64,000 nucleotides of DNA, taken from positions 144,656-208,655 of the forward strand of contig JAUHYC010000002.1 in NCBI GenBank assembly GCA_030426685.1, written 5' to 3'. A model generated the notes under the pieces. It ran no database searches, was not told the DNA's origin, and was given only the letters and a program-made list of their open reading frames with translations. Source of the DNA: Alphaproteobacteria bacterium (lineage in GTDB: Bacteria > Pseudomonadota > Alphaproteobacteria > Rhodobacterales > Rhodobacteraceae). A program made the translations under genes and the position numbers. This document shows positions 54,460 to 62,692 of the stretch, piece after piece; position 1 is the stretch's first letter; each line of letters begins with the position of its first letter.

Positions 54460-56771
54460 GACTTACCCCCATTGCCCTGAATTTCAGGTGGCTGTTGGCG
54501 CGGACCATTCAGTTGTTGCAGGACCTGTTCACGCTGACCAAACAGCGCCACACGCCCGTCAGTCAGCAGCATAATCTTGTCGACGACATTCAGCAGCGTC
54601 GGCTTTTGCGTAATCACGACGACAGTGATCTTGCTCTCCTTCGCCTGTTCAATCGCGCGTGCAAGTGCCTTGTCACCCGCCACGTCAAGGTTCGAGTTCG
54701 GCTCATCCAGGACCACGAGCCGCGGATTGCCGAAGAATGCCCGAGCCAACGCAATGCGCTGTTTTTGGCCACCGGACAGCGGCGAGCCATCTGCGGCGAC
54801 AACTGTCTCATAGCCCTGCGGTAGCGTTGCGATCATGTTGTGCACGTCAGCCAGAACGGCGGCGTCGTGAATTTGTTCGTCGGTCGCATCGGCGCGCATC
54901 CGGCCGATATTGTCCTTGATCGTTCCCGGGAACAGTTGCACGTCCTGCGGCAGGTAGCCGATGCTTTCGCCGAACTGGCGCGGATCCCAGTTGCGGATGT
55001 CCATCAGGTCCAGACGGACACTGCCCGAGGTGGGCAGGATCGACCCGACCAGTGTTTTTCCGAGCGTGGTCTTGCCCGCGCCGGAATTGCCGATGATCGC
55101 CAGAGTCTCACCGGGGTTCAGGGCAAAGGTGATCCCGTTCAGCACCACCCGCTTGGTACCGCCGGGCACGTAGAGCAAGCGTTCTACATCCAGTCGACCC
55201 TCAGGCCGTGGCAGGCGCAGTTTTTCATATTGCAGGGCCGAATTCGACAGCAGCGTCTTGATCCGTCCAAACGCACCACGGGTCAGCAGGAAGGTGTTCC
55301 AGCCCTCGATCGATCCTTCAATCGGGGCAAAGGCGCGACCCGCAATAATCGAAGCCGCGATAACCATACCGCCGGTAATTTCGCCCTGCAGGGCCAGATA
55401 AGCGCCCCAGCCCAGGATGCCGATCTGCGTCAAAAGTCGTACCGCACGCGAGATGGCTGCAAAGATCACGTTGCGATCCTGCGCCTTGACCTGCCAGGTC
55501 AGGGATTGCGCAGTGTCCCGCCCCCAGATGCGCACCGCCTCGGGGATCATGGCCAGCGCATTGATGATCTGGCTGTTGCGTGACATCGAATCCAGATGCT
55601 GGTTCGCCAGGGACTGCGCATGGTTCGCCTTCGCAAAGGGTTTGGCGGTCATTTTCTGGTTGATCAGGGCGATTGTCATCAACAACAGCGCCGTGACCAC
55701 AACGATCATTCCAAGCTGCGGATGCACCAGAAAGATCATCAGGATGAACAATGGTGCGAAGGGTACATCGAGAAATGAGATCAACGTGCCCGATACCAAA
55801 AAGCCCCGCACCTGCTGCAAATCGCCCAGCGTCTGATACTCGCGCCCATTTCCATGAAGCGATGCATGGGCCGCCGCGCTCAGGACCGGGGCCCCGAGCC
55901 GAGCCGCCACCTCGACTGCCGTGCGCATCAGCATGAACCGCCGAACCGCGTCAAAGGCAGATTGAAAGATCACAGCACCAGCCACAATCGCAGTCAGCAT
56001 GATCAACGTGTCCAGCGACCGGCTGGTCAGAACCCGGTCGCTGATTTGGAACAGATAGATCGGAATGGCGAGGATCAGGATATTGGTGGCGCAGGTCAGC
56101 ACCAGGACAAAGGCCAGATTGCGCCAGATCGCCCGGAGCGACGTACGCAGCGTTTTCTGGAAATCTTCGGGTGGGGTCCGCTTGTGGAAGGGTTGGGGCG
56201 GCCCCTTGCCGTCGCCGCCACCCGTCCCCGAGCGCATCAACGGTTCGTTCGCCTTGGCTTCGATCGTGGTGCCTATGCGGTCTTTGCCGTCCGACGACGC
56301 TGAGGGGGTCATCCGCGCAGTCGATTGATCGGCGTCAGCACGATCCGGGGCCTCGGCATCGGCCACCCCAGAGTCGCCACCCACAGGATCCTTAACTTGC
56401 GCGGGCCGCGACGACGTACGCCGAAGGGGAGAGCTGGCGCACGGTTGTGATTTTGTATCGGTCTGCTCCGCCTGTCTCTGCCTGGATTGATCCTGAATTG
56501 ATATGTCTTGGGGCGCCGGTTTCTGCGGCGCCCTATCTGGCTGGGGTTTGACTTCGTCCACACCAGCCTCGGCTGCGGCTGCAGGACTGGGCTGATGAAT
56601 CGACAAACGCATCTCCTTGGTCAGACGCAACCGGGGTTCGGTTTTTGCTGCATCTGCCTGTTCGGGCTTTGCCCGCAGCTCACTGTCATCCAGCGCCGTA
56701 GGGCGTCCGCTTCCGTACCGGTCCAGCGGGCTGGCAAAACGGGTTCGGCGCGACGAAAAAACGATCGACAT
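54456..56771 (-). CDS. Type I secretion ABC transporter with long disordered N-terminus
   Basis: A 771-residue exporter. The core (from about residue 205) is the PrtD/HlyB-like membrane domain with six helices, then the nucleotide-binding domain: Walker A G-N-S-G-A-G-K-T-T, signature L-S-G-G-Q-K-Q-R-I and Walker B L-V-V-L-D-E-P-N-S-N-L-D. Normal members have about 570 residues. Here some 200 residues rich in Pro, Ala, Asp, Lys and Gln precede the core, with no C39-like domain and no hydrophobic segment. This extension may bind the large repetitive substrates. The gene lies 38 bases from the acidic substrate-like gene on the same strand. Confidence 0.93.
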   Translation of the reverse strand: MSIVFSSRRTRFASPLDRYGSGRPTALDDSELRAKPEQADAAKTEPRLRLTKEMRLSIHQPSPAAAAEAGVDEVKPQPDRAPQKPAPQDISIQDQSRQRQAEQTDTKSQPCASSPLRRTSSRPAQVKDPVGGDSGVADAEAPDRADADQSTARMTPSASSDGKDRIGTTIEAKANEPLMRSGTGGGDGKGPPQPFHKRTPPEDFQKTLRTSLRAIWRNLAFVLVLTCATNILILAIPIYLFQISDRVLTSRSLDTLIMLTAIVAGAVIFQSAFDAVRRFMLMRTAVEVAARLGAPVLSAAAHASLHGNGREYQTLGDLQQVRGFLVSGTLISFLDVPFAPLFILMIFLVHPQLGMIVVVTALLLMTIALINQKMTAKPFAKANHAQSLANQHLDSMSRNSQIINALAMIPEAVRIWGRDTAQSLTWQVKAQDRNVIFAAISRAVRLLTQIGILGWGAYLALQGEITGGMVIAASIIAGRAFAPIEGSIEGWNTFLLTRGAFGRIKTLLSNSALQYEKLRLPRPEGRLDVERLLYVPGGTKRVVLNGITFALNPGETLAIIGNSGAGKTTLGKTLVGSILPTSGSVRLDLMDIRNWDPRQFGESIGYLPQDVQLFPGTIKDNIGRMRADATDEQIHDAAVLADVHNMIATLPQGYETVVAADGSPLSGGQKQRIALARAFFGNPRLVVLDEPNSNLDVAGDKALARAIEQAKESKITVVVITQKPTLLNVVDKIMLLTDGRVALFGQREQVLQQLNGPRQQPPEIQGNGGKS

Positions 56772-56808
56772 AAATAAACCTTTGGGTCACTCGTAATATA
56801 CAGGAAAA

Positions 56809-58749
56809 TCAGGCCAGCATGGTTTGCAGGCCATCCGAGGCGTTTGTCATCTCGCTTGGTGTCAGGTCATTGCCGCTTGGCCCGATCCCGTTCGCGTGAT
56901 CCGGCATTCCAAGCTCATCCATCAGCGCGGCGATCGCCTCGTTGGTCATCTCAGAGATTTCCTCGTTTGTGGGCATATCGATCAGACTTGCCTGATGCAG
57001 CAACAGGTCGGAATAAGACCCGTCCTGCGCCATGACCACTGAGTCCACCCCAGCCTTGGTGACGTTTGCGGCGTTCAGCATCGCGTTGCTGCCAGCAATC
57101 ACTTCGGTCTGATCCGCGTTTGGCCCGTGCAGATGAACATCATCCTGATCCGCGAGAACAGTTTTCTGTTCGACGATATTCAACTGTACCAAAGATCCGT
57201 CGACCTTGAGGACGCGCATCTGCTCCATGCCGGCAAACATGGGATCATTCATCAGCGCGTCTTCCAGCGCTTCCATATCCGATTCCTGCAGCGCCATCGC
57301 CTCGGACATCGAATTCTGCATCATCTCATGCGTATCTTCGCCTTCCTTGGTCAGCGAAACCTCGTTCATCAGCAGATTCTCGTCCGAGCCATCCAACGGC
57401 CCCGGCAATCCGCCCGTCACGATATCATCATCCATCAGGACCAGCGTCTGAACAAACGCATCAACCGAGATCATGTCGCCGTCAATCATGACCAGATCAT
57501 AATAGCTGCCGAGCTGCAGGATATTGGTGACGTCAACCAACTCATTGTCGCCCAGCGCATAGAGCGTGGTCGACGCTGAAATCTCGGTTTCGATTTGGTC
57601 GATATCCGTCGCATCAATGCTCTGTTTGACGAAATTCGCAACGATCAGGTCGCCGTGGATCCAGTCGACATGCACCAGACCCGGCGCATCGTCACCTCCG
57701 CCTTCGATCCAATGTGCGGCGTTGCCCTCAGCCTTGATCGACGAGGATTGAACGACATTCGTTCCGGACTGGCCATGTGTACCTTCATCGAAGTCCGAAA
57801 CAACCGCGACCTGGCTGACCATCGTCAACTCAATCGCCTTGCCACCAACCGCGATGTAAGGCGCATCAACCCAGGCCACCGTGGCAGCCACTTCGTTTAT
57901 GGCCAGATTGCCGCCAGCGATCACTGTATGGCCATCCCCATACTCGTGATCATCATCCTGATCCCACTCGACTGGCATCGGATCGGGCGTTGTATCTTCT
58001 TCCTCATCCTCGGTCTGATGATGTTCAGGCAGAAGATCCTCCCAGACCGGTGCTTCATCGACATATTCACCATTGACGATCACGCCCATCGCGTCTTCGC
58101 CGTGGAACTGATAAACAGTTGCGCCTTCAACTTCGGCATGGATCGGGGCCAGCATTTCTTCGGCCATCGCCTCAACATACTCGACCGACAGGTAATCCGA
58201 GATCGAGAAGGACGGAGCTGACACCGCGTGCAGAGAGGCCGCAACCTGCGCCGCCGCTTCGGCCTGCGCCATCAACTGCTCGGGATCGCGAAAGTCTCCT
58301 TCGCCGACGACATCGTTGTCGCGCAGAAAGATCGACTGGAACGTGTAGGTTACCGCCGACCCGATCAGTTCAGTCACAAGCTGAGGTTCAAGAATAATCA
58401 CATTATTTGCCGCCACGCCGGTCTCGGCTTCGGGCAGCGGTGGGCCGGATGCAGGCGGTGGCCCAATTGCGACGACCGTTTCCAAAATCGGGCCATCGGG
58501 TGCAGGTGGTAGTTCAGGAGTGGCAGGAGGGGTGTCAAACAGATAGGTAAGCGGACCATATTTGCCGGGATCCAGTTCCAGATCCGCCTTGATCCGGATT
58601 TTTGTGGGATCTTCCAGTTCGTCAAGTTCCGCCTTGCGCCGCATGGCGGTGAACTCTTCGTACTGGTCCCTCAGTCGCGCTTTTTCAATCGTTAGATCAA
58701 AAGTTCCAATAAAGTGGGCAATCTTCTCAGTAACACTATCGAATGACAT
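56809..58749 (-). CDS. Acidic repeat protein, candidate type I secretion substrate
   Basis: A 646-residue protein, very acidic, with no Sec signal and hardly any Cys. Residues 1-60 are helical and charged, 70-105 proline-rich. From 275 to 595 about ten degenerate units of roughly 20 residues follow the pattern G-[DNSK]-x-[hydrophobic]-x-x-N-x-[VL]-x-Q-x5-D. Examples are G-D-L-I-V-A-N-F-V-K-Q (366-376), G-S-L-V-Q-L-N-I-V-E-Q (518-528) and G-D-N-E-L-V-D-V-T-N-I-L-Q (400-412). The G, N and Q spacing recalls curlin repeats (S-x5-Q-x-G-x-N-x5-Q), so beta-stacking is plausible. The position just before the ABC gene and the D-G-L-Q-T-M-L-A end fit export without a cleaved signal. The start at 58749 has GGGAT upstream. 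It is not a classical RTX protein: no G-G-x-G-x-D-x nonapeptides are seen. Confidence 0.75.
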   Translation of the reverse strand: MSFDSVTEKIAHFIGTFDLTIEKARLRDQYEEFTAMRRKAELDELEDPTKIRIKADLELDPGKYGPLTYLFDTPPATPELPPAPDGPILETVVAIGPPPASGPPLPEAETGVAANNVIILEPQLVTELIGSAVTYTFQSIFLRDNDVVGEGDFRDPEQLMAQAEAAAQVAASLHAVSAPSFSISDYLSVEYVEAMAEEMLAPIHAEVEGATVYQFHGEDAMGVIVNGEYVDEAPVWEDLLPEHHQTEDEEEDTTPDPMPVEWDQDDDHEYGDGHTVIAGGNLAINEVAATVAWVDAPYIAVGGKAIELTMVSQVAVVSDFDEGTHGQSGTNVVQSSSIKAEGNAAHWIEGGGDDAPGLVHVDWIHGDLIVANFVKQSIDATDIDQIETEISASTTLYALGDNELVDVTNILQLGSYYDLVMIDGDMISVDAFVQTLVLMDDDIVTGGLPGPLDGSDENLLMNEVSLTKEGEDTHEMMQNSMSEAMALQESDMEALEDALMNDPMFAGMEQMRVLKVDGSLVQLNIVEQKTVLADQDDVHLHGPNADQTEVIAGSNAMLNAANVTKAGVDSVVMAQDGSYSDLLLHQASLIDMPTNEEISEMTNEAIAALMDELGMPDHANGIGPSGNDLTPSEMTNASDGLQTMLA

Positions 58750-58806
58750 TTCGATGATCCCTAACCCCCTTGCCGGCAGGAAATTTCCGGTTCGGGATTT
58801 GCTGGG

Positions 58807-58832
58807 CCGAGGCCGCACAGTGCGGCCCCGGC
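58807..58832 (-). terminator. Second hairpin between the two substrate genes
   Basis: GGCCGCAC and GTGCGGCC (58811-58827) around a single A, extended by GCCG/CGGC with one mismatch. It lies 58 bases upstream of the acidic-protein gene as read on the minus strand. Together with the hairpin at 58846 it makes a tandem structure between the genes. Confidence 0.6.
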
Positions 58833-58845
58833 GTTTTCATTGTAA

Positions 58846-58868
58846 CGGGGGCCGGAATTCGGCCCCCG
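58846..58868 (-). terminator. First hairpin behind the glycine-rich gene
   Basis: Nine-base-pair stem CGGGGGCCG/CGGCCCCCG with loop GAATT, ten bases after the stop of the glycine-rich gene on the minus strand. No T-run follows in that direction (the T-run is on the gene side), so partial termination or mRNA 3'-end protection is more likely than complete stop. Confidence 0.65.
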
Positions 58869-58878
58869 ATTTTTTGAC

Positions 58879-61320
58879 TTACACGTCAGTGTCGTCGCTG
58901 GCGTAGGACGAAGTCATCGAACCACCAACCATGGTCGTATCGACCGAGTTACCAAGTACGTTGGCACCCATCACGATCGACTGGTTGAAGGCCGCTGTAT
59001 CGACCACGGCCGCTGCCGAGGCATAGGACTCACCGTTGACGATACCGTCGCCACCGTTGTTCGAGCCCCAGGTACCGGCGTTACCGCCTGCACCACCAGC
59101 ACCGGAATAGGCACCGGATGCTTCACCACCGTTGTTGTTGGCACCATAGGTCGCGCCACCGGTCGACGAACCCATGACGTCACCGCTGGTTCCGCCAGCT
59201 GCGGTTCCTGCAGCACCTGCACCGCCGGCGCCTGACATTGCAGAGCCAGTTGCGCTACCGGTACCGGTCGACGTTGCGTCGTTGTCCGAAGACGCTGCGC
59301 CACCGTATCCGGCGATGGCCTCGGCCAGGCTGTCAGCAGATCCATCGGTATCCGCAGTCGACCAGACCTGACCTGCACCACCGTCACCGGCAGTATTGGT
59401 CGCATCAGCCGAACCCGCGCCGCTTGCGGCCGAGCTGGATGTCGGCGTGGTTGTGCCACCGGCGCCACCGGCACCATCAGCAGTTGCCGCGCCAGAACCC
59501 GAACCGGTCGACGTGCCACTGGTCATGTTGTCGCCGCCGTCTCCACCAGAACCATCGTTGTCCTGGTCGTTGTCGGTCATGCCGTTGACATCGCCGGTAT
59601 CTTGGTCGACGTCAGCCGACCCGGCCGTCTGATCACCAACGCCTTGGGCGCCAGCATCCGTGTCGACGTAACCGCCACCGGCTCCACCGGAGCCCATGCC
59701 GCCAGTACCTGTACCACCGGTACCTGTACCGCCAGTACCTGTGCCACCCGTACCGGTGCCACCTGTACCCATGCCACCGGTGCCCATGCCACCGGTACCC
59801 GCGCCACCGGTACCACCGTCTCCACCGGTACCATTCGCGTTACCGCCGCCACCTTCTTCGGCAACTTCTTCTTCCTCGCCGCCCGGATCTTCTACAAGCG
59901 GAGCAACGCGCAGGAACGGCAAGACTTCTTCTGTACCGGTGTTGCCGCCGAAGCCGTCACCACCGTTGGCATCGCCACCGGAGCCGCCGCCACCTGAGCC
60001 GGTACCACCAGAGCCTTCGCCACCATAGCCTTCGCCACCGGAGCCTTCGCCACCAGAGCCTTCGCCACCAGAGCCTTCGCCACCAGAGCCGCTGCCGCCA
60101 TCGGCGTCATTGGCACCCAGCGCACCCGCACCGGCCAGACCAAGACCCAGGTTGCTACCTGCGGTCGTGCCATCAGCCTGGTTGCTGCCGCCAGTTCCGG
60201 CATTGTCTGCTGAGCCACTGTTGTCGGCATCACCATCGCCACCATCCGCGCCATCTGCCGATGCGTCGGTACCGGCCAGTCCAAGGCCCGCACCCAGTGC
60301 ACCCGAAGCCTGATCGCCACCATTGGCGTTACCGTCAGCGTTCGAACCTGACAGACCAAGACCCAGACCAAGACCGATCGATCCTGCGTCTCCGCCGTCT
60401 CCACCAGTGCCCGAGCCGCTTGCGCTCGACGAGCCGGAATTGCTGGCATTCGAATTGCTGTCTGCATCTCCGCCATCACCACCGGTGCTGTCACCGTCGG
60501 AATGTGCGCCCGACAGGCCAAGTCCAATGCTGGCATTATGTGCAGGACCCGAAGCGCCACCATCACCACCGGTTGCCGAGGCATCCGCGCTTCCAGAATG
60601 ACCGCCGAGAGCAAACGAATGGCTGCCGCTGGTATCGCCATAGGCGTCACCACCATAGCTTTCGCCGCCTTCGCCCGAGTCGCCACCGTCGCTATTTACG
60701 TCGATACCGTCTTCCGCGTAGGCCTCACCACCAGTTGCGTTGCCACTTTGGCTAAAGTCACCTGAGTTTACCACCGAAGCGGTACCCAGAGAGTCATTGT
60801 CGTTCAGGCTTGCATACTGGCTGTTGATTGATGCGAAGTCGTTTCCGGGGCCATCCAATGAGATGTCAATATTGATGTCGTCACCGGGGTCATAATCCAG
60901 ATCGTCACCCGCGGTAATCACGTCACCAACGTCACCCTCAACGTCATTGATATCCACGTCGACTTTGTCATCATCGCGCGGAATCCATTCGCCACCACCG
61001 AAGTCGATGTTTACTTCGTTGTGGTTCGAGTTGTCGTTGTTGTTGTTATCTTCTCCGCCATTGGTGTTGTTCTGCTGTTGATTTTGATTCTGATCCTGGG
61101 CGTTGTCGTTATCGTTTCTTGAACGCTGTGATTGGTCCTGACCCTGTGAATCGGAGTTGTTTGCAGAATTATCAACATCTTGCTGCTGTTGCTGCTGCTG
61201 AGCGTTGATATCTTCAATTTCGATATCGGCTTCTTCTTCAACTTGAGGTTCGTCTACGACGGGATCCTGGTCATCGATAACTTCTTGAACGTCAGTGATC
61301 GGAGCATTTCTGCGTACCAT
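58879..61320 (-). CDS. Q/N- and glycine-rich giant low-complexity protein, candidate matrix substrate
   Basis: An 813-residue protein without Cys and without a Sec signal. In order: an acidic start (residues 10-40), a Q/N tract (41-101) with seven Gln in a row, an Asp-rich part (105-155), a glycine-serine-alanine part with four G-L-G-L motifs (near 266, 315-323, 344, 392), tandem G-S-G-G-E repeats (409-450), a short hydrophobic island E-E-V-L-P-F-L-R-V-A-P-L-V-E (464-477), a run of G-G-T-G-T/G-G-M-G-T units (504-548) and a final Ala/Gly part. V-V-N-S-G-D-F-S-Q-S (183-192) and V-V-D-T-A-A-F-N-Q-S (772-781) are two copies of one module flanking the glycine region. ATG 61320 has GGA 10 bases upstream. 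Function unknown; secretion by the neighbouring type I system and a structural surface role are inferred. Confidence 0.75.
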   Translation of the reverse strand: MVRRNAPITDVQEVIDDQDPVVDEPQVEEEADIEIEDINAQQQQQQQDVDNSANNSDSQGQDQSQRSRNDNDNAQDQNQNQQQNNTNGGEDNNNNDNSNHNEVNIDFGGGEWIPRDDDKVDVDINDVEGDVGDVITAGDDLDYDPGDDINIDISLDGPGNDFASINSQYASLNDNDSLGTASVVNSGDFSQSGNATGGEAYAEDGIDVNSDGGDSGEGGESYGGDAYGDTSGSHSFALGGHSGSADASATGGDGGASGPAHNASIGLGLSGAHSDGDSTGGDGGDADSNSNASNSGSSSASGSGTGGDGGDAGSIGLGLGLGLSGSNADGNANGGDQASGALGAGLGLAGTDASADGADGGDGDADNSGSADNAGTGGSNQADGTTAGSNLGLGLAGAGALGANDADGGSGSGGEGSGGEGSGGEGSGGEGYGGEGSGGTGSGGGGSGGDANGGDGFGGNTGTEEVLPFLRVAPLVEDPGGEEEEVAEEGGGGNANGTGGDGGTGGAGTGGMGTGGMGTGGTGTGGTGTGGTGTGGTGTGGMGSGGAGGGYVDTDAGAQGVGDQTAGSADVDQDTGDVNGMTDNDQDNDGSGGDGGDNMTSGTSTGSGSGAATADGAGGAGGTTTPTSSSAASGAGSADATNTAGDGGAGQVWSTADTDGSADSLAEAIAGYGGAASSDNDATSTGTGSATGSAMSGAGGAGAAGTAAGGTSGDVMGSSTGGATYGANNNGGEASGAYSGAGGAGGNAGTWGSNNGGDGIVNGESYASAAAVVDTAAFNQSIVMGANVLGNSVDTTMVGGSMTSSYASDDTDV
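59677..59823 (-). repeat. Tandem 15-base repeats coding G-G-T-G-T units
   Basis: Near-identical 15-base units (CCACCGGTACCTGTA type) inside the glycine-rich gene, about nine copies, encoding alternating Gly-Gly-Thr/Met-Gly-Thr. The high DNA identity suggests recent expansion, so copy number may vary between strains. Confidence 0.85.
59971..60096 (-). repeat. Tandem 15-base repeats coding G-S-G-G-E units
   Basis: Copies of CCAGAGCCTTCGCCA-type units (60005-60096 most regular) inside the glycine-rich gene, encoding Gly-Ser-Gly-Gly-Glu. One copy has Tyr for Ser. The block is separate from the G-G-T-G-T block and has a different unit. Confidence 0.82.
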
Positions 61321-61930
61321 AATAAATTCCACTTTTACTGAAGCACCGGACCGCCATTCATCTACAAAGCGGCTACGGGTGCGGTTGAAACAGATTTCGC
61401 GCATCAAGCATCACACCGGACGCTTATGCGGCAGTTCTGGCCTTCTGTCTGGTCGGTCCCCCTTTCTCGGCTTAGCCGATTCCATGAGCGCGGATCTGTC
61501 GCTGAAATACGCGGGCCGCGGGCATGGCAGGTTCAAGAACACTTCACCAATTGAAGCAGGAGCATGGTTGCAGCGATGCGGGGGTGTGCCTAGCTGGTCG
61601 AAAGCATTAAATGTGGCAACTCTTTGTTAAAAGGGTGGTTTTTTTGGAGAACGCCTTAATAAAGGCTAAAATGAGTGGAATCCGAATGTGAATTGAAGAA
61701 TTCGGGAAATTATCTTTTACGTTCATAGAGTTGCAATGATAATTTCTGAAAACTAACCTGACCGAAAGTTCTATGACTCCGCACCGATCCCTGCGTTCTA
61801 TTGCTGAAAACCGTACTTTCAGCTATGATAGAGGGATAATTAGAACGATTAAGTTACCGTTTCGTACCGCCTGAACTGTACCCGATTTAAATTCCAGATG
61901 GCGGCGCATGTTATAGTTAGGGGAAAGACA
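61321..61930. other. Divergent 610-base intergenic region, AT-rich at its right half
   Basis: The stretch lies between the glycine-rich gene (minus) and the LuxR-type regulator (plus). Up to about 61600 the base use is ordinary and no gene with a ribosome site is seen. From 61600 to 61920 it becomes markedly AT-rich (for example AATTGAAGAATTCGGG and TTAAATTCCAGATGG), as expected for a promoter or a silenced region. No fixed -35/-10 pair or tRNA is seen. It probably holds the promoters of both units. Confidence 0.55.
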
Positions 61931-62692
61931 ATGAATATCTCATTGCAAGACGACACGCGTGGTCAGATTGAATACCCAGAAGAGTTGTCGATCTTATTTA
62001 TTGGCAAGGAATTGTTTTATTCCAACCAAACCCTGAGGAGCGTTCAAAGCGAATTTGGGGTGTCCGCATCGCGCTACGAGAGTCTTGATGCGCTGCTATC
62101 AGAGGCCGGTTCAACCACACCGGCCGAGCGTATCGTCGTCGTGGACCAGATGATGATCGAGGATCTTCTGACCCGCCCGGCAGATTACGCAAAACTCGCC
62201 GATACTGGTTGTCTGGCCTTTGCCTATCGCAAGCAAAGCTCAGCCCGTACACTGTTTGAACATTGGGATCGTGCCCGCTTCGGCAATATCGGATACCTGC
62301 CGATGAACGTGGCGCCGGATGTCTGGCGCGCCATTCTGCGGTTGCTGATGCACGAGGAGTTGCACCTGCCCTGCTTTCTGGCCGACAGCCTGCCCGCAAC
62401 ACCGGATACACAGGACACGCCAATTCAAAAACAGCCCGCCACGCGAACGCGCTCGCCCGAGAAACTGCTGCTTTATGCCAAGCTGACCCGCCGCGAAAAA
62501 CAAGTCCTCAGGTTGGTTGCACAGGGAAAAAGCAACAAGGCGATCGCCGCCAAGCTGGGCATCACCGAACACACGGTGAAACTGCACATGCACAATGTTT
62601 CCGGCAAGATCAATGTCAGCAACCGAACTGCAGCCGCCCATTTCTACTTTGAGGTCGCGCCGAACGAAGCGCGCAATACCTCAGTTGGATGA
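61931..62692 (+). CDS. LuxR/CsgD-like transcriptional regulator
   Basis: A 253-residue protein. The C-terminal LuxR-type helix-turn-helix is clear: L-T-R-R-E-K-Q-V-L-R-L-V-A-Q-G-K-S-N-K-A-I-A at 185-206, then T-E-H-T-V-K-L-H-M. Residues 18-140 look like a receiver-type alpha/beta domain (S-I-L-F-I-G-K, I-V-V-V-D-Q-M, C-L-A-F-A-Y-R) without the usual acidic pocket or phosphorylatable Asp in place. That arrangement is found in CsgD and VpsT, regulators of curli and biofilm matrix. ATG 61931 follows AGGGGAAAG. It is divergent from the two matrix-like genes, so it is their likely regulator. Confidence 0.82.
   Translation: MNISLQDDTRGQIEYPEELSILFIGKELFYSNQTLRSVQSEFGVSASRYESLDALLSEAGSTTPAERIVVVDQMMIEDLLTRPADYAKLADTGCLAFAYRKQSSARTLFEHWDRARFGNIGYLPMNVAPDVWRAILRLLMHEELHLPCFLADSLPATPDTQDTPIQKQPATRTRSPEKLLLYAKLTRREKQVLRLVAQGKSNKAIAAKLGITEHTVKLHMHNVSGKINVSNRTAAAHFYFEVAPNEARNTSVG

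Noticed and set aside
57595..58221. A 208-codon plus-strand frame opposite the acidic protein
   Set aside because: I considered that the acidic protein could itself be the shadow, but the sense side has the repeat pattern, acidic bias and operon position.
59677..60096. CRISPR-like array
   Set aside because: The short repeats keep a single reading frame inside a gene and have no unique spacers.
54456..61320. RTX toxin or classical adhesin (BapA/LapA type) system
   Set aside because: No G-G-x-G-x-D-x-U nonapeptides, no Ig-like repeats and no LapG/LapD neighbours are seen.
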